Counted from the first letter of the stretch, positions 32,992-42,181 are shown. The stretch is DNA of 64,000 nt from an uncultured Roseibium sp. (GCF_963675985.1 NZ_OY780958.1:3224001-3288000), one strand, 5' to 3'. Notes: generated from the letters alone by a model not told the origin. A program made the numbers and translations.

Positions 32992-34448
32992 TCGTACTGC
33001 TCCCGGTACTTGCGCACGATATAAAGGGCCAGCACGTTCAGCCCCAGAGTGAAGACAAACAGGGTCAGGCCCAGGGCGAAGGCAACCAGCGTTTCCGGGC
33101 TGGCGAATTCTGTATCCCCGGTCAGCTGACTGACGATTTTGACGGTGACGGTCGTCATGGCCTCGAACGGATTGAGGTCCAGTTTTGCGGATGCCCCGGC
33201 CCCCAGAACCACGATCATCGTTTCCCCGATGGCACGGCTGGCGGCCAGCAGGATTGCACCGACGACGCCTGGAAGGGCCGCGGGCAGGATGACCTGCTTG
33301 ATGGTCTCAGACCGGGTCGCGCCCAATCCGTAGGAGCCGTCGCGCATGGCCTGGGGCACCGCGTTGATGATGTCGTCGGACAGAGAGCTGACGAAGGGGA
33401 TCAGCATGATGCCCATCACCAGGCCGGCTGTCAGAACCGACGAAGACGAGGTTCCAAGCCCCAGGGGCTGTGCAAACCAGTCGCGAAGGAAGGGCCCGAC
33501 GGTGATCAGTGCGAACAGACCGTAGACGATGGTCGGGATACCGGCCAGCACCTCGATGGCGGGCTTCGCCAGGTTACGCACGGCTCTTCCGGCATACTCG
33601 GAAAGATAGACCGCGATCATCAGACCGATCGGAACGGCCACCACCAACGCCACGAACGAGACATAAAACGTTCCCCACAGCAGCGGCAGAATACCGAGAT
33701 CGGATCCGCCCCGAAACTGCGGGTTCCACACCGAGGAGAAGAAGAAGTCCTTCGCCGGATACAGTTTGAAAAAGTTGAAGGTCTCGAACAGCAGCGAACC
33801 GACGATGCCGACCGTTGTCAGGATCGCAACCATCGACGAGCCGAGCAAAAGCGTCTTGACGAAGGTTTCGCTGTTGTTTCTGGCACGCAGTTCGGGCCGT
33901 ATGCGCGTAAAGGCCCATGCTCCGGCGACAAGCGCCAGCCCCAACACGGCAACCGTCATCAGCAAAGAGCCGGTCTTCTGTTGGGACCGATACGTCTTGG
34001 CGGCGTCGAAAACCTCGACGGGAACGTTGCCTCCCAGCGCGACGCCGACATCGGCAAGGCGGCTGCGGACGTTGGTGAAGTCGGCGCGCATCCGGACGAG
34101 GTCGTCCTCGCTGATACCGCCACGCTCCATCAGAGCATCCAGGCCGTCCGCGATCCGGCGAACGTCGGACATCACCAGACTGCGCGCGCCCCCTTCGGGA
34201 ATGACGCTGTCGGGGATCATTCCGCTCACGCGGCCTTCAATCAGCATCGGCTGCACGAACAGCCAGGCAGCCAGAAGAAGCAGAGCGGGAATGGCTGTGA
34301 ACAGCGCCAGGAATTGTCCGTAATAACTTGGAAGAGAGTGCAGTTTGCGGCCTTCATTCGCCGCCTGAGACAAGGCACGCTGCCTGCCTACGAAGTAGCC
34401 GAGCACAGCAAGGCCCAGCACAATCAGGATTAGGATGCCCACGCTCAT
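32988..34448 (-). CDS. pstC: Phosphate ABC transporter permease PstC, long form
   Basis: A 486-residue permease. It has an N-terminal helix (ILILIVLGLAVLGYFVG), a second helix near 50, a periplasmic insert (about 75-150), and then the PstC core with PAKDFFFSSVWNPQ, LSEYAGRAVRNLAKPAIEVLAGIPTIVYGL and the EAA loop DGSYGLGATRSETIKQVILPA. It forms the channel with PstA. It follows pstS after 71 bp that contain a strong hairpin, and overlaps pstA by 4 bp. Confidence 0.95.
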   Translation of the reverse strand: MSVGILILIVLGLAVLGYFVGRQRALSQAANEGRKLHSLPSYYGQFLALFTAIPALLLLAAWLFVQPMLIEGRVSGMIPDSVIPEGGARSLVMSDVRRIADGLDALMERGGISEDDLVRMRADFTNVRSRLADVGVALGGNVPVEVFDAAKTYRSQQKTGSLLMTVAVLGLALVAGAWAFTRIRPELRARNNSETFVKTLLLGSSMVAILTTVGIVGSLLFETFNFFKLYPAKDFFFSSVWNPQFRGGSDLGILPLLWGTFYVSFVALVVAVPIGLMIAVYLSEYAGRAVRNLAKPAIEVLAGIPTIVYGLFALITVGPFLRDWFAQPLGLGTSSSSVLTAGLVMGIMLIPFVSSLSDDIINAVPQAMRDGSYGLGATRSETIKQVILPAALPGVVGAILLAASRAIGETMIVVLGAGASAKLDLNPFEAMTTVTVKIVSQLTGDTEFASPETLVAFALGLTLFVFTLGLNVLALYIVRKYREQYE

Positions 34449-34477
34449 TGTTTTCCGCCATAATCAAAAAATGGAAA

Positions 34478-34506
34478 CCGGTGGCGCGCGATCCGTGCGC
34501 CACCGG
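34478..34506 (-). terminator. Partial terminator / mRNA-stability hairpin between pstS and pstC
   Basis: A perfect 10-bp stem (CCGGTGGCGC / GCGCCACCGG) followed on the minus strand by TTTCCATTTTTTG. It probably allows some read-through, giving more PstS than membrane components, as is usual for binding-protein operons. Confidence 0.6.
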
Positions 34507-34519
34507 CCGTTTTTGGAGA

Positions 34520-35566
34520 TTACTTCAGCGGACCCATCGGAGTGCGGTTCTTGACCATTTCCTGGGTCTTGGCCAGCTCCGGATCGGAGACGAGGCCGTA
34601 AGCGGCCAGCGGGCCGTCCGGGCCAGCCATTTCGTCAGACACGAAGAACTCGATGTATTCCTGCATGCCCGGGATCACGTCCAGGTGCGCGTTCTTCACG
34701 TAGAAGAACAGCGGACGGGAAACCGGATATTCGCCGGAAGCGATCGTCTCGGTGGACGGGGTCACACCGGACATGGTCGCAACCTGCAGCTTGTCGGTGT
34801 TGTTCTGGTAGAAGGACAGGCCGAACACACCGAAACCGTTCTTGTTGGCGTCAACGCGGGCCAGGGTTTCGGTGTAGTCGCCGTCGATGTCGACGGATAC
34901 GCCGTCGGTGCGCAGGTCCATGCAGGACTTCTTGGCAGCTTTTTTGTCGCCGCCGTTTTCAGCCATGATGGCTTCGAAGGTGCCGTCTTCTTCACAGCCG
35001 TCGGCAATCACCTTTTCGTCGAAGACTTCACGAGTACCGTGCTTGGTACCCGGGACGAAGGCCAGGATTTCCTGCTTCGGCAGATCGGCGCGGACCTGAT
35101 CCCAGGTCTTGTAGGGGTTGTCGACCAGCTTGCCGTCCACGAGAACCTTGGCGGCCAGGGCCTTGTGCCAGTCGGCCGGGGTGAAGGCGAAAGCCGGGCC
35201 GTTGATGTCGCTGGCGAAGACGATGCCGTCATAACCGATGCGAACTTCCTGGATTTCGGCAACGCCGTTCTTGGCGCACAGATCGATGTCCGACTGCTTG
35301 ATGCGCGAAGAGGAGTTGGCGATGTCGATGGTGTTTTCACCGACGCCTTCACACAGCTTCTTGCGGCCGGCACCCGAACCGCCCGATTCAACAACCGGAG
35401 TCGGGAATTCGAAGTTTTCGCCAAATGCTTCAGCAACGATGGACGCGTACGGCAGAACGGTGGACGAACCAGCGATCTGGATCTGGTCGCGTGCCTGAGC
35501 GGCACCAGCGACAACGGTTCCGGCAACAGACAGTGCTGCCACGCTAACGAGGGTCTTGAATTTCAC
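34520..35566 (-). CDS. pstS: Periplasmic phosphate-binding protein PstS
   Basis: A 348-residue binding protein. The signal peptide (residues 1-25) ends ...GAAQA-RDQ. Phosphate-site motifs include IAGSSTVLPY, VESGGSGAGRK and the SSRIK region. The start is set at GTG 35566, because AAGGAG lies about 7 nt upstream and the signal peptide then begins MKFKTLVSVAALSVAG; a TTG eight codons earlier includes the SD itself. Four phased PhoB half-sites lie about 90-130 bp upstream. A hairpin separates it from pstC. Confidence 0.95.
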   Translation of the reverse strand: MKFKTLVSVAALSVAGTVVAGAAQARDQIQIAGSSTVLPYASIVAEAFGENFEFPTPVVESGGSGAGRKKLCEGVGENTIDIANSSSRIKQSDIDLCAKNGVAEIQEVRIGYDGIVFASDINGPAFAFTPADWHKALAAKVLVDGKLVDNPYKTWDQVRADLPKQEILAFVPGTKHGTREVFDEKVIADGCEEDGTFEAIMAENGGDKKAAKKSCMDLRTDGVSVDIDGDYTETLARVDANKNGFGVFGLSFYQNNTDKLQVATMSGVTPSTETIASGEYPVSRPLFFYVKNAHLDVIPGMQEYIEFFVSDEMAGPDGPLAAYGLVSDPELAKTQEMVKNRTPMGPLK

Positions 35567-35654
35567 TTGACCACTCCTTTTGAATGTCAAGGTTTGTTGG
35601 ATATTCGCAGAGACCGTGATTGCCCCGACGACGAGCGGACCCTAGGCCTCGTTC

Positions 35655-35694
35655 GTGAGACTTCTATGACGGTTATGTATCAGTTTTGTGACTA
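35655..35694 (-). promoter_or_regulatory. Pho box: four PhoB half-sites in 11-bp phase upstream of pstS
   Basis: On the minus strand the 7-mers TAGTCAC, CTGATAC, CCGTCAT and GTCTCAC are each separated by 4 nt (AAAA, ATAA, AGAA), giving an exact 11-bp repeat period from 35694 to 35655. This is the layout of PhoB boxes (CTGTCAT-like direct repeats with AT-rich spacers). A further isolated CTGTCAT lies at 35748-35742. Confidence 0.85.
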
Positions 35695-36037
35695 TTCAAA
35701 CTATTGAATTATATGATCTTTTCTTCCAAGATAATAAGTTCATGACAGAAACGGCCGATCAGGATGACAAGAATCCTATCGCTCAGGCCGGACCGGCTCG
35801 GCTTGGTCTGGTTTGACTCTGGAAGCGACGGGCAAGCGGCGCCAAAACCCTTCTCTTCACAACTGCCGAAACGTCAATTGCGAATTTTCCCGACACGAAG
35901 CACATACAGATGGCCGCCCTGATCTCTGAGCGGAAACATAGGGGCCCGGATACTCCGCCCAAGGGCAGGTTTCAGCTTCCGGCATGCGATCCGGCCGGCG
36001 AAAACCGGTATTGCCACGGTCTAGAAGATGTCGGCGG
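35695..36037. other. Intergenic region between phoR and pstS
   Basis: No gene is supported. An AT-rich stretch (35695-35745) adjoins the Pho box. The rest is ordinary GC-rich DNA. No clear terminator was found after phoR, so some read-through into pstS is possible. Confidence 0.4.
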
Positions 36038-37366
36038 TCAGGAGGCTTCAATGGGCAGGAAGTGAACTGTAAACACAGACCCCTTTCCAGGGGCGCTGGC
36101 GATTTCGAGCCGGGCCCGGTGGCGCGCCAGAATGTGCTTCACGATCGCAAGCCCGAGACCCGTCCCCTTCATGGCGCGGCTGGAGCCCACATCCACCCGG
36201 TAGAAGCGCTCCGTCAGACGGGGGACATGTTCCGACGCAATTCCCGCGCCGTAGTCCTGCACCGAAAGGCAGATGTGGTCCACCGGGTCACCATTCTTTT
36301 TCATGGAGATGCGGATATCCACGAACTCCCCGTCGCCGCCGTACTTCAAGGCGTTCTCGACGAGATTTTCCGCCACCTGTATCAGCTCGTCGCGATCCCC
36401 CCGGACGATGGCATCGTCAACATCGACCTCGGTGCGAATCGTGATTCCCAGATCGTGCGCCAGCGGTGCGAGCGCATCCGCCGTATGGCGTGCGATCTCG
36501 ATCAGATCGACCGACGCGCTCGGCCGGACGTGTGCCTTAAGTTCGATTCTGGACAAGGACAGGATATCGTCGATCAGGCGACGCATACGGCCGGCCTGCT
36601 CCAGCATGATTTTGAGGAATCGGTCCCGTGCCTCCGGGTCGTCCTTGGCCGGTCCCTGCAAGGTTTCGACGAAACCGGTCAGGGACGCGAGCGGCGTACG
36701 CAATTCATGGCTTGCATTCGCAACGAAGTCGGTGCGCATCCGTTCGAGGCGCTTTTGTTCCGTCTGGTCGTTGATGACCACCAGAATGAAATCCGGCTTG
36801 GTCGGCAGATTGTCGGCGACCGCGGACCCGGGCATGTAAACGGGAGCCACATGGGCCTCGAAGAAGGCTTCGGTCGGAACCTTTTCCTGCCAGTGGATCC
36901 GTTCCGGTTCGCCGGTTGTCGACACGCGGTCGAACGCTTCCAGCAGAGACGGCGCCCGCAGGGAGAAGGACAGGGGGTCGCCGGGTTTGACCTGACCGTA
37001 ATAGTCGATCGCCGCCGCATTGACATAACGGGTAATGCCGCGGCCGTCAGCAACGAAACACGGAACCGGCAGGGCATCGACCGTCACCTTCATGCCGGTT
37101 CCAGGCCACATGCGCCGGAGCTGGCGCCGCTGGCCGGCCTGCAGCTTCATCGACCGTGAACGACGCGGCACGAACGCAGCCACCATTGCCAGGATAACGA
37201 CCCCCGACAGGGAGGCGAGCACGGGAACGCCGTAAACTCCGGACGCAACAGCCCCCAGCACGACGCCAACGAACACAAGCCAGCGCGCGTCGCGGAATCG
37301 CGACAGCGGAGCAGCCTCTTCCAAGTCAATGGCCAGATCGTCTGGCGAAGTCAATTTGTCGGCCAT
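36038..37366 (-). CDS. phoR: Phosphate regulon sensor histidine kinase PhoR
   Basis: A 442-residue kinase. Two transmembrane helices lie near the N-terminus (about 28-70), followed by a basic stretch and a PAS domain (about 95-195, with VPCFVADGRGITRYVNAAAI). The HisKA phospho-acceptor is in NASHELRTPLASLTGFVETL, near residue 219. ATP-binding boxes include NLVENALKYGG and GTGLGLAIVKHILARH. The ATG chosen opens MADKLTSPDDL; upstream in-frame codons look non-coding. No canonical SD precedes it (only GAGG touching the ATG). It is the sensor partner of PhoB, encoded at the far end of the same cluster. Confidence 0.94.
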   Translation of the reverse strand: MADKLTSPDDLAIDLEEAAPLSRFRDARWLVFVGVVLGAVASGVYGVPVLASLSGVVILAMVAAFVPRRSRSMKLQAGQRRQLRRMWPGTGMKVTVDALPVPCFVADGRGITRYVNAAAIDYYGQVKPGDPLSFSLRAPSLLEAFDRVSTTGEPERIHWQEKVPTEAFFEAHVAPVYMPGSAVADNLPTKPDFILVVINDQTEQKRLERMRTDFVANASHELRTPLASLTGFVETLQGPAKDDPEARDRFLKIMLEQAGRMRRLIDDILSLSRIELKAHVRPSASVDLIEIARHTADALAPLAHDLGITIRTEVDVDDAIVRGDRDELIQVAENLVENALKYGGDGEFVDIRISMKKNGDPVDHICLSVQDYGAGIASEHVPRLTERFYRVDVGSSRAMKGTGLGLAIVKHILARHRARLEIASAPGKGSVFTVHFLPIEAS

Positions 37367-37525
37367 CCTCAAACGCTGGCTGTTGCAGATACTTTTTCGC
37401 GGACCAGACCGCCGAACCCAGGTCGGCGCTGTCGTCACGGCTCGTGACGGTGGGCAAAGCTGATAGCACGCAGGATATGTCAATCAGGCGACATTTGAAC
37501 ACGTTTCGCTGCAGAAAATACTTTG

Positions 37526-38008
37526 TCAGCGAAATTCCTTGCCGGCAGCCACTTCGACCATTCGGTCGAGCCTCTTTTTCCAGCCGCCATCGACGGCCAT
37601 GGCCTGCAGATAATCGTCCGCGTCCTCGCCATGACGAAGGAATTCGCTGTGCACCAGCTCCAGGCGCGTCGACTCGCCGGCCTCGCGAAAGCTGATCATG
37701 ACGCGGCTTGCGGTTGCCGGATCCGCGATCGGTTCCCCTTCCGCAGAGACCTGCCAGGCTAGACGGACGTACAGAGGCTCTTCGATGGACAGGATCGTCC
37801 CCCAGACCCGGCTGCGGCCGTCCTGTCCGATTTCGTAGCACGTTCCGCCGGGGCGCGGTTCAATGCCGCATTCGCGTATCGCTCCGCCGCTGCCGGGAAA
37901 CGGCGATATCCACCAGGCCGAAGGATGATCGACGACCAGCTCGAACGCCTTCCCGCGAACCAGCGGCAGAATACATTCGAACCGGCACGGTTCTTCGTTC
38001 GACATCAT
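37526..38008 (-). CDS. SRPBCC / AHSA1-domain protein
   Basis: A 160-residue protein with the START-like helix-grip fold (activator of Hsp90 ATPase homolog 1 type). Evidence is the pattern of FECILPLVRGKAFELVVDHPSAWW, the strand pair RVWGTILSIEEPLYVRLAWQVS, and the long C-terminal helix GGWKKRLDRMVEVAAG. These proteins bind hydrophobic ligands; the role is unknown. It is divergent from a metallo-hydrolase gene. An alternative ATG is one codon downstream. Confidence 0.85.
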   Translation of the reverse strand: MMSNEEPCRFECILPLVRGKAFELVVDHPSAWWISPFPGSGGAIRECGIEPRPGGTCYEIGQDGRSRVWGTILSIEEPLYVRLAWQVSAEGEPIADPATASRVMISFREAGESTRLELVHSEFLRHGEDADDYLQAMAVDGGWKKRLDRMVEVAAGKEFR

Positions 38009-38221
38009 TGCCCCTCAAATTCCAGTTGCGCGCATAAAAGTGATACCAGAGAAAATTGCCCGCAAACGGCCGCCCGCTGCCGGCGAGGCTGTAGCCGGTT
38101 CAGGCATCATAAAGATGACACTTCGAACGGCATCGTGGTGCACGATATAAGATCCATGTTATGGGGCAAGATGCGATCAGGCAAAGAAAGCCTGTTGTCA
38201 CGGAAAAAAAAGGGACCTCGG

Positions 38222-39124
38222 TTGAAGCACGAACGCACATTCGATCCTTCCTATGGGACAGCCGTGGAGGTGTCGGACGGCATCCGACGCCTCACCTGCG
38301 AGAATCCCAGCCCGTTCACCTTCCACGGGACCAACACCTACCTCATCGGCCAGCGCGAGATAGCGGTTCTTGATCCGGGGCCGGAAAACGAAGCGCATAT
38401 CGACGCCATCGTGAACGCTGCCGGCGCCGACGCCATCAAGGCCATCCTGGTCAGTCACACGCATATGGACCATTCGCCCGGAGCCCGGCTGTTGCAGGCC
38501 AGGACCGGGGCGCCGATCATCGGCTGCGGGCCTCACAGGGCAGCCCGCAGCCTTGCAAGCGGCGAAGTCAACACGATGGATGCAAGCGCCGACAGCGACC
38601 ACGTTCCGGATGAGGAACTGAAAGCCGGAGACACGTTTTCGCTTGGTGATATCGTATTCGAAGCCATCGAAACCCCCGGACATACGGCCAACCATCTCTG
38701 TTTCGCCGTCTCGGCAACGCAGATCCTCTTTTCCGCCGATCACGTGATGGCGTGGTCGACGTCCATCGTGGCGCCGCCGGACGGGAATATGCGGGACTAC
38801 ATGACGTCCCTCGAGCGCCTTCTTCAAAGGCGGGAAACCGTCTATTTGCCGGGCCACGGCGGCGCGGTGCGCGACGCACACGGCTATGTCGAGGAACTGA
38901 AAGCCCACCGCATGGGTCGGGAGCGTTCCATCCTGGACCGGCTCGACGATGCGCCTGTTTCCATCCCGGACCTCGTCCTGCAGATCTACGACGATCTGCC
39001 TCCGGGATTGCGGCCGGCGGCGGCGCTTTCCGTTTTCGCCCATCTGGAGGACCTGGCGGAGCGCGACCTCGTTTCAGCCGATCCGAACGTCACGTTGACG
39101 GCGTCTTACCGCCGACCGTCCTGA
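38222..39124 (+). CDS. Metallo-beta-lactamase-fold hydrolase (LACTB2-like)
   Basis: A 300-residue hydrolase with the metal-binding motif SHTHMDHSPGARLL (H-x-H-x-D-H) near residue 82, ETPGHTANHLCF (His ligand), SADHVMAW (Asp ligand) and LPGHGGAV. The C-terminal 80 residues form a small winged-helix-like domain (DLPPGLRPAAALSVFAHLEDLAERDLV), as in LACTB2. I prefer the TTG at 38222 as start: AAAGGGA lies about 8 nt before it, and the product then begins MKHERTFDPSYG, near the family's usual N-terminus. ATGs at 38156 and 38171 would add a very basic extension. Substrate unknown. Confidence 0.87.
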   Translation: MKHERTFDPSYGTAVEVSDGIRRLTCENPSPFTFHGTNTYLIGQREIAVLDPGPENEAHIDAIVNAAGADAIKAILVSHTHMDHSPGARLLQARTGAPIIGCGPHRAARSLASGEVNTMDASADSDHVPDEELKAGDTFSLGDIVFEAIETPGHTANHLCFAVSATQILFSADHVMAWSTSIVAPPDGNMRDYMTSLERLLQRRETVYLPGHGGAVRDAHGYVEELKAHRMGRERSILDRLDDAPVSIPDLVLQIYDDLPPGLRPAAALSVFAHLEDLAERDLVSADPNVTLTASYRRPS

Positions 39125-39140
39125 TCCAAGGGTACGCGCC

Positions 39141-40124
39141 TCATCCCGACAGGCCGGCCGCAGTGTTATCCTCATCCGGCGCACGATTATCTTCCTCCCC
39201 AAAATAGGGTTTGAAAGCAGGGATCGGAATACGCTCCGCATCCGCCCTCCCCGTGTCGACTTCAACCGGCCCTTCCGCGTCGGCTTCCGAGGCAGCCTGA
39301 TCGGGAGTGGCAAGGTCCTCCTCAGTGACCGAAACCCGGGCAAGGTCGCCATAGGTTTCAAGCAGGACATCATCGATTCCAGCGAACAGGGCACGGATTC
39401 GATCCGCATTCCCGGTCAGGCCTTCGAGACCGAATCGGGACACGGACCGAACATCCAACAACACGCCGACCGGATCCGGCCTGATCCGTACGACCATATC
39501 CTCGACCAGCCCGAGCAGCGGCGTTCTGGCTTCCACCTGTAGTCCCGTGGGAGCGTCGAGAAGATCAGGCGGCAGTTCATAGGTGATCACCCAGCCATTG
39601 CGCCTGGCGACTTCCAGTGCCGCCGCATGCAGCTGCGCCGGTGCAATCCGGTATCGGCGTGGAACGATGTCGGGGAAAAGATCCCGTTGCAGGCCGGTTT
39701 CCGAGGGCTGAAACAGCGCTTTCAGGACATCGCCCGGGTCTTCGCCAGCCTCACTGGATACGGTCTTGAATTGTGGCGGGTCGCTCCAGTTCGTGGACAC
39801 ATCCCCCATGCCCGGAGACAGGATGGCTTGCCCTGCAAACAGTCCCAACGGCACCAGGGCGACCAGACCGTACAGCGTCCCCAGGACAGCCTTCGCCGCG
39901 CCTGTGCCGCCTCGAACCCAAAGGCGGGTGAAAGCCACCAGAGCGAACAGAATAGCGACGATGCCGAGCCCCGCCCCCGCAAGGACGGAAAACACCATTT
40001 CGCGGGGGCCGATCAACGCGACGCGTTGCGCCAGCACCGCGAGGATGCTGACAGGCACAGCCACGGCACCGAGCCGCTGGCTGACACGCGCACTTGTGGA
40101 ACTGTAGACGGGATACCGCTTCAT
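39141..40124 (-). CDS. DUF1499 membrane protein
   Basis: A 327-residue protein with three N-terminal transmembrane helices (about 20-38, 46-68, 80-102) followed by a DUF1499 domain: NWSDPPQFKTV, PDIVPRRYRIAPAQLHAAALEVARRNGW, VRIRPDPVGVLLDVRSVSRFGLEG and NADRIRALFAGID. The last 50 residues are acidic and low in complexity. DUF1499 proteins have no assigned function. The gene is convergent with the metallo-hydrolase, 16 bp apart. Confidence 0.88.
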   Translation of the reverse strand: MKRYPVYSSTSARVSQRLGAVAVPVSILAVLAQRVALIGPREMVFSVLAGAGLGIVAILFALVAFTRLWVRGGTGAAKAVLGTLYGLVALVPLGLFAGQAILSPGMGDVSTNWSDPPQFKTVSSEAGEDPGDVLKALFQPSETGLQRDLFPDIVPRRYRIAPAQLHAAALEVARRNGWVITYELPPDLLDAPTGLQVEARTPLLGLVEDMVVRIRPDPVGVLLDVRSVSRFGLEGLTGNADRIRALFAGIDDVLLETYGDLARVSVTEEDLATPDQAASEADAEGPVEVDTGRADAERIPIPAFKPYFGEEDNRAPDEDNTAAGLSG

Positions 40125-40175
40125 CGCACCGCAGTTTCGTTTTTGACTTTCGCCAAGTTATTGCCCGACGCTCTC

Positions 40176-40216
40176 GGGTCAGGGTTCATTCCAATCCGGT
40201 TTACGGATCCTGACCC
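40176..40216. repeat. Nested dyad upstream of the DUF1499 gene
   Basis: GGGTCAGG (40176-40183) and CCTGACCC (40209-40216) are exact complements. They enclose a smaller hairpin ATCCG-GTTTA-CGGAT (40194-40208). It lies 52 bp upstream of the DUF1499 start, so it could be an operator or an RNA hairpin in a leader. Confidence 0.6.
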
Positions 40217-40503
40217 TAAGGGTTAGCACCACAATTCAGGAAACAGAAAGCAGAAACATTAAGTCACATGACGTGCTTCCGGAAGATAGACTTGGCCCCT
40301 TCCGTCAAGGCCGATCCACGCAATGTCATAAAACCACTTAAACAGCAGAGTTTTCCTGACTAAATCGTTAAGCCGCGTAACAAACTGTCATGTCTTTTGA
40401 CTGGCAACCCTTCTTTCAAAAGCGCATCATGAATCGTCGTTAACCACGCGTTGCGCCGAAGGACCTGCAAGTTCGAATTCGCCTTACGGAGGTCCCAATC
40501 GAA

Positions 40504-40695
40504 GTGCACGCTGATCAAAACGTATCGATTTGGACGCAAACAATGTCTAGAACTGCAACACACCCAGCCTCTCAAGCTCCGGCATCGGCAAAGCCCAATC
40601 TGGAAAACCAATACAAGCCGGTGGGTATTGCCGCGGTCAACGCCGCCACAATATGCAAGAGCCAGACCCGGCCGGACAAGACCGGCAAGAAGTAG
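40504..40695 (+). CDS. Small basic hypothetical protein
   Basis: A 63-residue frame from GTG, with GGAGG about 11 nt upstream. An ATG at 40543 would give 50 residues (MSRTATHPASQAPASAKP...). The middle is the most protein-like part (LENQYKPVGIAAVNAATICK), followed by a Lys-rich tail. It resembles short alphaproteobacterial proteins with a YK.(I/V)GI.AV.AA core, a recollection that I could not verify. No domain, signal peptide or membrane segment is visible. Confidence 0.5.
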   Translation: MHADQNVSIWTQTMSRTATHPASQAPASAKPNLENQYKPVGIAAVNAATICKSQTRPDKTGKK

Positions 40696-41193
40696 TTCTG
40701 GCGGGGTTTTCCCGACGAGAGCTCCGGTCACGGGTTTGATTTGTTGCTGGCTTCTGTTGCCCGACCGCGGTGCGGTGCGGTGCGCGGGAAATAGCTGCTT
40801 TGCGCCGGCGAAGGTAAGAGTCCGCACTTGGCGCCCCCCATCCAGCGGGCTTTTGAAGCGTCTGGCGACATCACTGAAACATTCGGCCGGTGCGCTTTTT
40901 TCTGCCGACAAGGCGGATCGCGCGCCGCCGTGCTTCCCATCGCGAGTGCGGGCCAACGCAGGCAGCGGGCAAAAGAGCCCGGCCCTTCGGAGGGCGGAAG
41001 GGGCCATTGGCTTGTGGTGCGCCGCTTGCACTGTGCCCCCCTATCGCGCCGCGCGACGCGCCTTGCCGAATGAAGCGCTTTCCGCCCTCAAATGCCGCAA
41101 AGTTGTCGCCTGACGCTCGTATCTTCCGGTATGGTTGGACAGGCCGTAGCGAATCGCTTCCGGCCGGGTTTTTGCGATTCCAGGAGCCTTTCG
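40696..41193. other. GC-rich 498-bp region upstream of corA with hairpin potential
   Basis: No believable gene. It contains GCGGT in three tandem copies (about 40767-40784), a perfect UUCG-type hairpin GCCCTTCGGAGGGC (about 40983-40996) and other GC-rich inverted stretches. Overlapping long frames on both strands are rich in Arg, Ser, Pro and Cys and look non-coding. An RNA gene is possible, but I could not match it to RNase P, tmRNA, 6S or SRP RNA. Confidence 0.4.
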
Positions 41194-42168
41194 ATGATCA
41201 TCGCCTATTGCCCGTCCACGTCCGGCCTGACCCGGATAGAACTGGCCCCCGGTGATCACCTGCCCGCGACATCGGTGTGGATCGACCTTGTCCGCCCGAC
41301 CCAGGAGGAGCAGAAAATCGCCGAGAAGCTCATGGGTGCGGCTATTCCGACCCGGGATGAAATCGCTTCGATCGAGACCTCGGCGCGCCTTTACAATGAG
41401 CCGGGCGCGATCGTCATGACCGCGATCCTGCCCATGGCCGCCAAAGCGCTCGACCCGGAACTGTCGTCCGTCACCTTTGTCCTGAGTTCCAGGCGGCTGG
41501 TCACCGTGCGTTACGGCGAACCGAGATCGGTCGCCATTTGCGCACGCAAGGTGCAAACGGACACCACGATCGCCCATACCGGATCGGCGATTCTTTTCAC
41601 CATGCTGGATATTATCGTCGACCGATGTTCCGACGTCATGGAGGAGGCGTCGTCGCTCTACGATTCGCTTTCGCTCCAGGTGTTCGAAGTGGGTCTCACC
41701 TCCCGAAAAACCAAGAGCTACCAAACAGCGATCAAGGAACTGGGCCGCATCGGATTGCAGATCGCCAAGATGCATGACGTCTGCGCCAGCTTTTCCCGAA
41801 TGATGCTGTTTCTGGCCAGCCATGCCCAGAAGGTGTCGTTGAGCGAAGAGCAGGTCGAGCAGTGCCGCCTGACCGGGCGGGACATTCACTCCATCAAGGA
41901 GCATGGCGACGCCCTGGACAACAAACTGTCCTTCCTGCTCGACGCCACCGTCGGCCTGGTGACCCTCGAACAGAACCAGATCATCAAGATCTTTTCCGTT
42001 CTCGGCGTCATCTTCCTGCCGCCGACCCTGATCGCCTCGATCTACGGAATGAATTTCATCAACATGCCGGAACTGAAGTGGAACTTCGGCTTCTTCTTCT
42101 CGCTCGCCCTGATGTTCGGATCCGTCGCCGTGACCTTCCTGTTCTTCCGGATGAAAAAACTGTTGTGA
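41194..42168 (+). CDS. corA: CorA-family magnesium/divalent-cation transporter
   Basis: A 324-residue membrane transporter. A large cytoplasmic N-terminal domain (1-260) precedes two C-terminal helices. The selectivity motif YGMNF is at about residue 286 between helices (FSVLGVIFLPPTLIASIYGMN and FGFFFSLALMFGSVAVTFLFF). The protein ends in the basic RMKKLL. AGGAG lies 8 nt before the ATG. It is convergent with pdxH (13 bp between the stops). Confidence 0.93.
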   Translation: MIIAYCPSTSGLTRIELAPGDHLPATSVWIDLVRPTQEEQKIAEKLMGAAIPTRDEIASIETSARLYNEPGAIVMTAILPMAAKALDPELSSVTFVLSSRRLVTVRYGEPRSVAICARKVQTDTTIAHTGSAILFTMLDIIVDRCSDVMEEASSLYDSLSLQVFEVGLTSRKTKSYQTAIKELGRIGLQIAKMHDVCASFSRMMLFLASHAQKVSLSEEQVEQCRLTGRDIHSIKEHGDALDNKLSFLLDATVGLVTLEQNQIIKIFSVLGVIFLPPTLIASIYGMNFINMPELKWNFGFFFSLALMFGSVAVTFLFFRMKKLL

Positions 42169-42181
42169 CGGAACGGCCTCC

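Noticed and set aside
40767..40784. Tandem GCGGT repeat as a microsatellite of interest
   Set aside because: Only three units in a GC-rich stretch; expected by chance.
40360..41113. Two long overlapping frames on both strands upstream of corA
   Set aside because: Both are Arg/Ser/Pro/Cys-rich with no motif, SD or signal peptide; the region looks non-coding.
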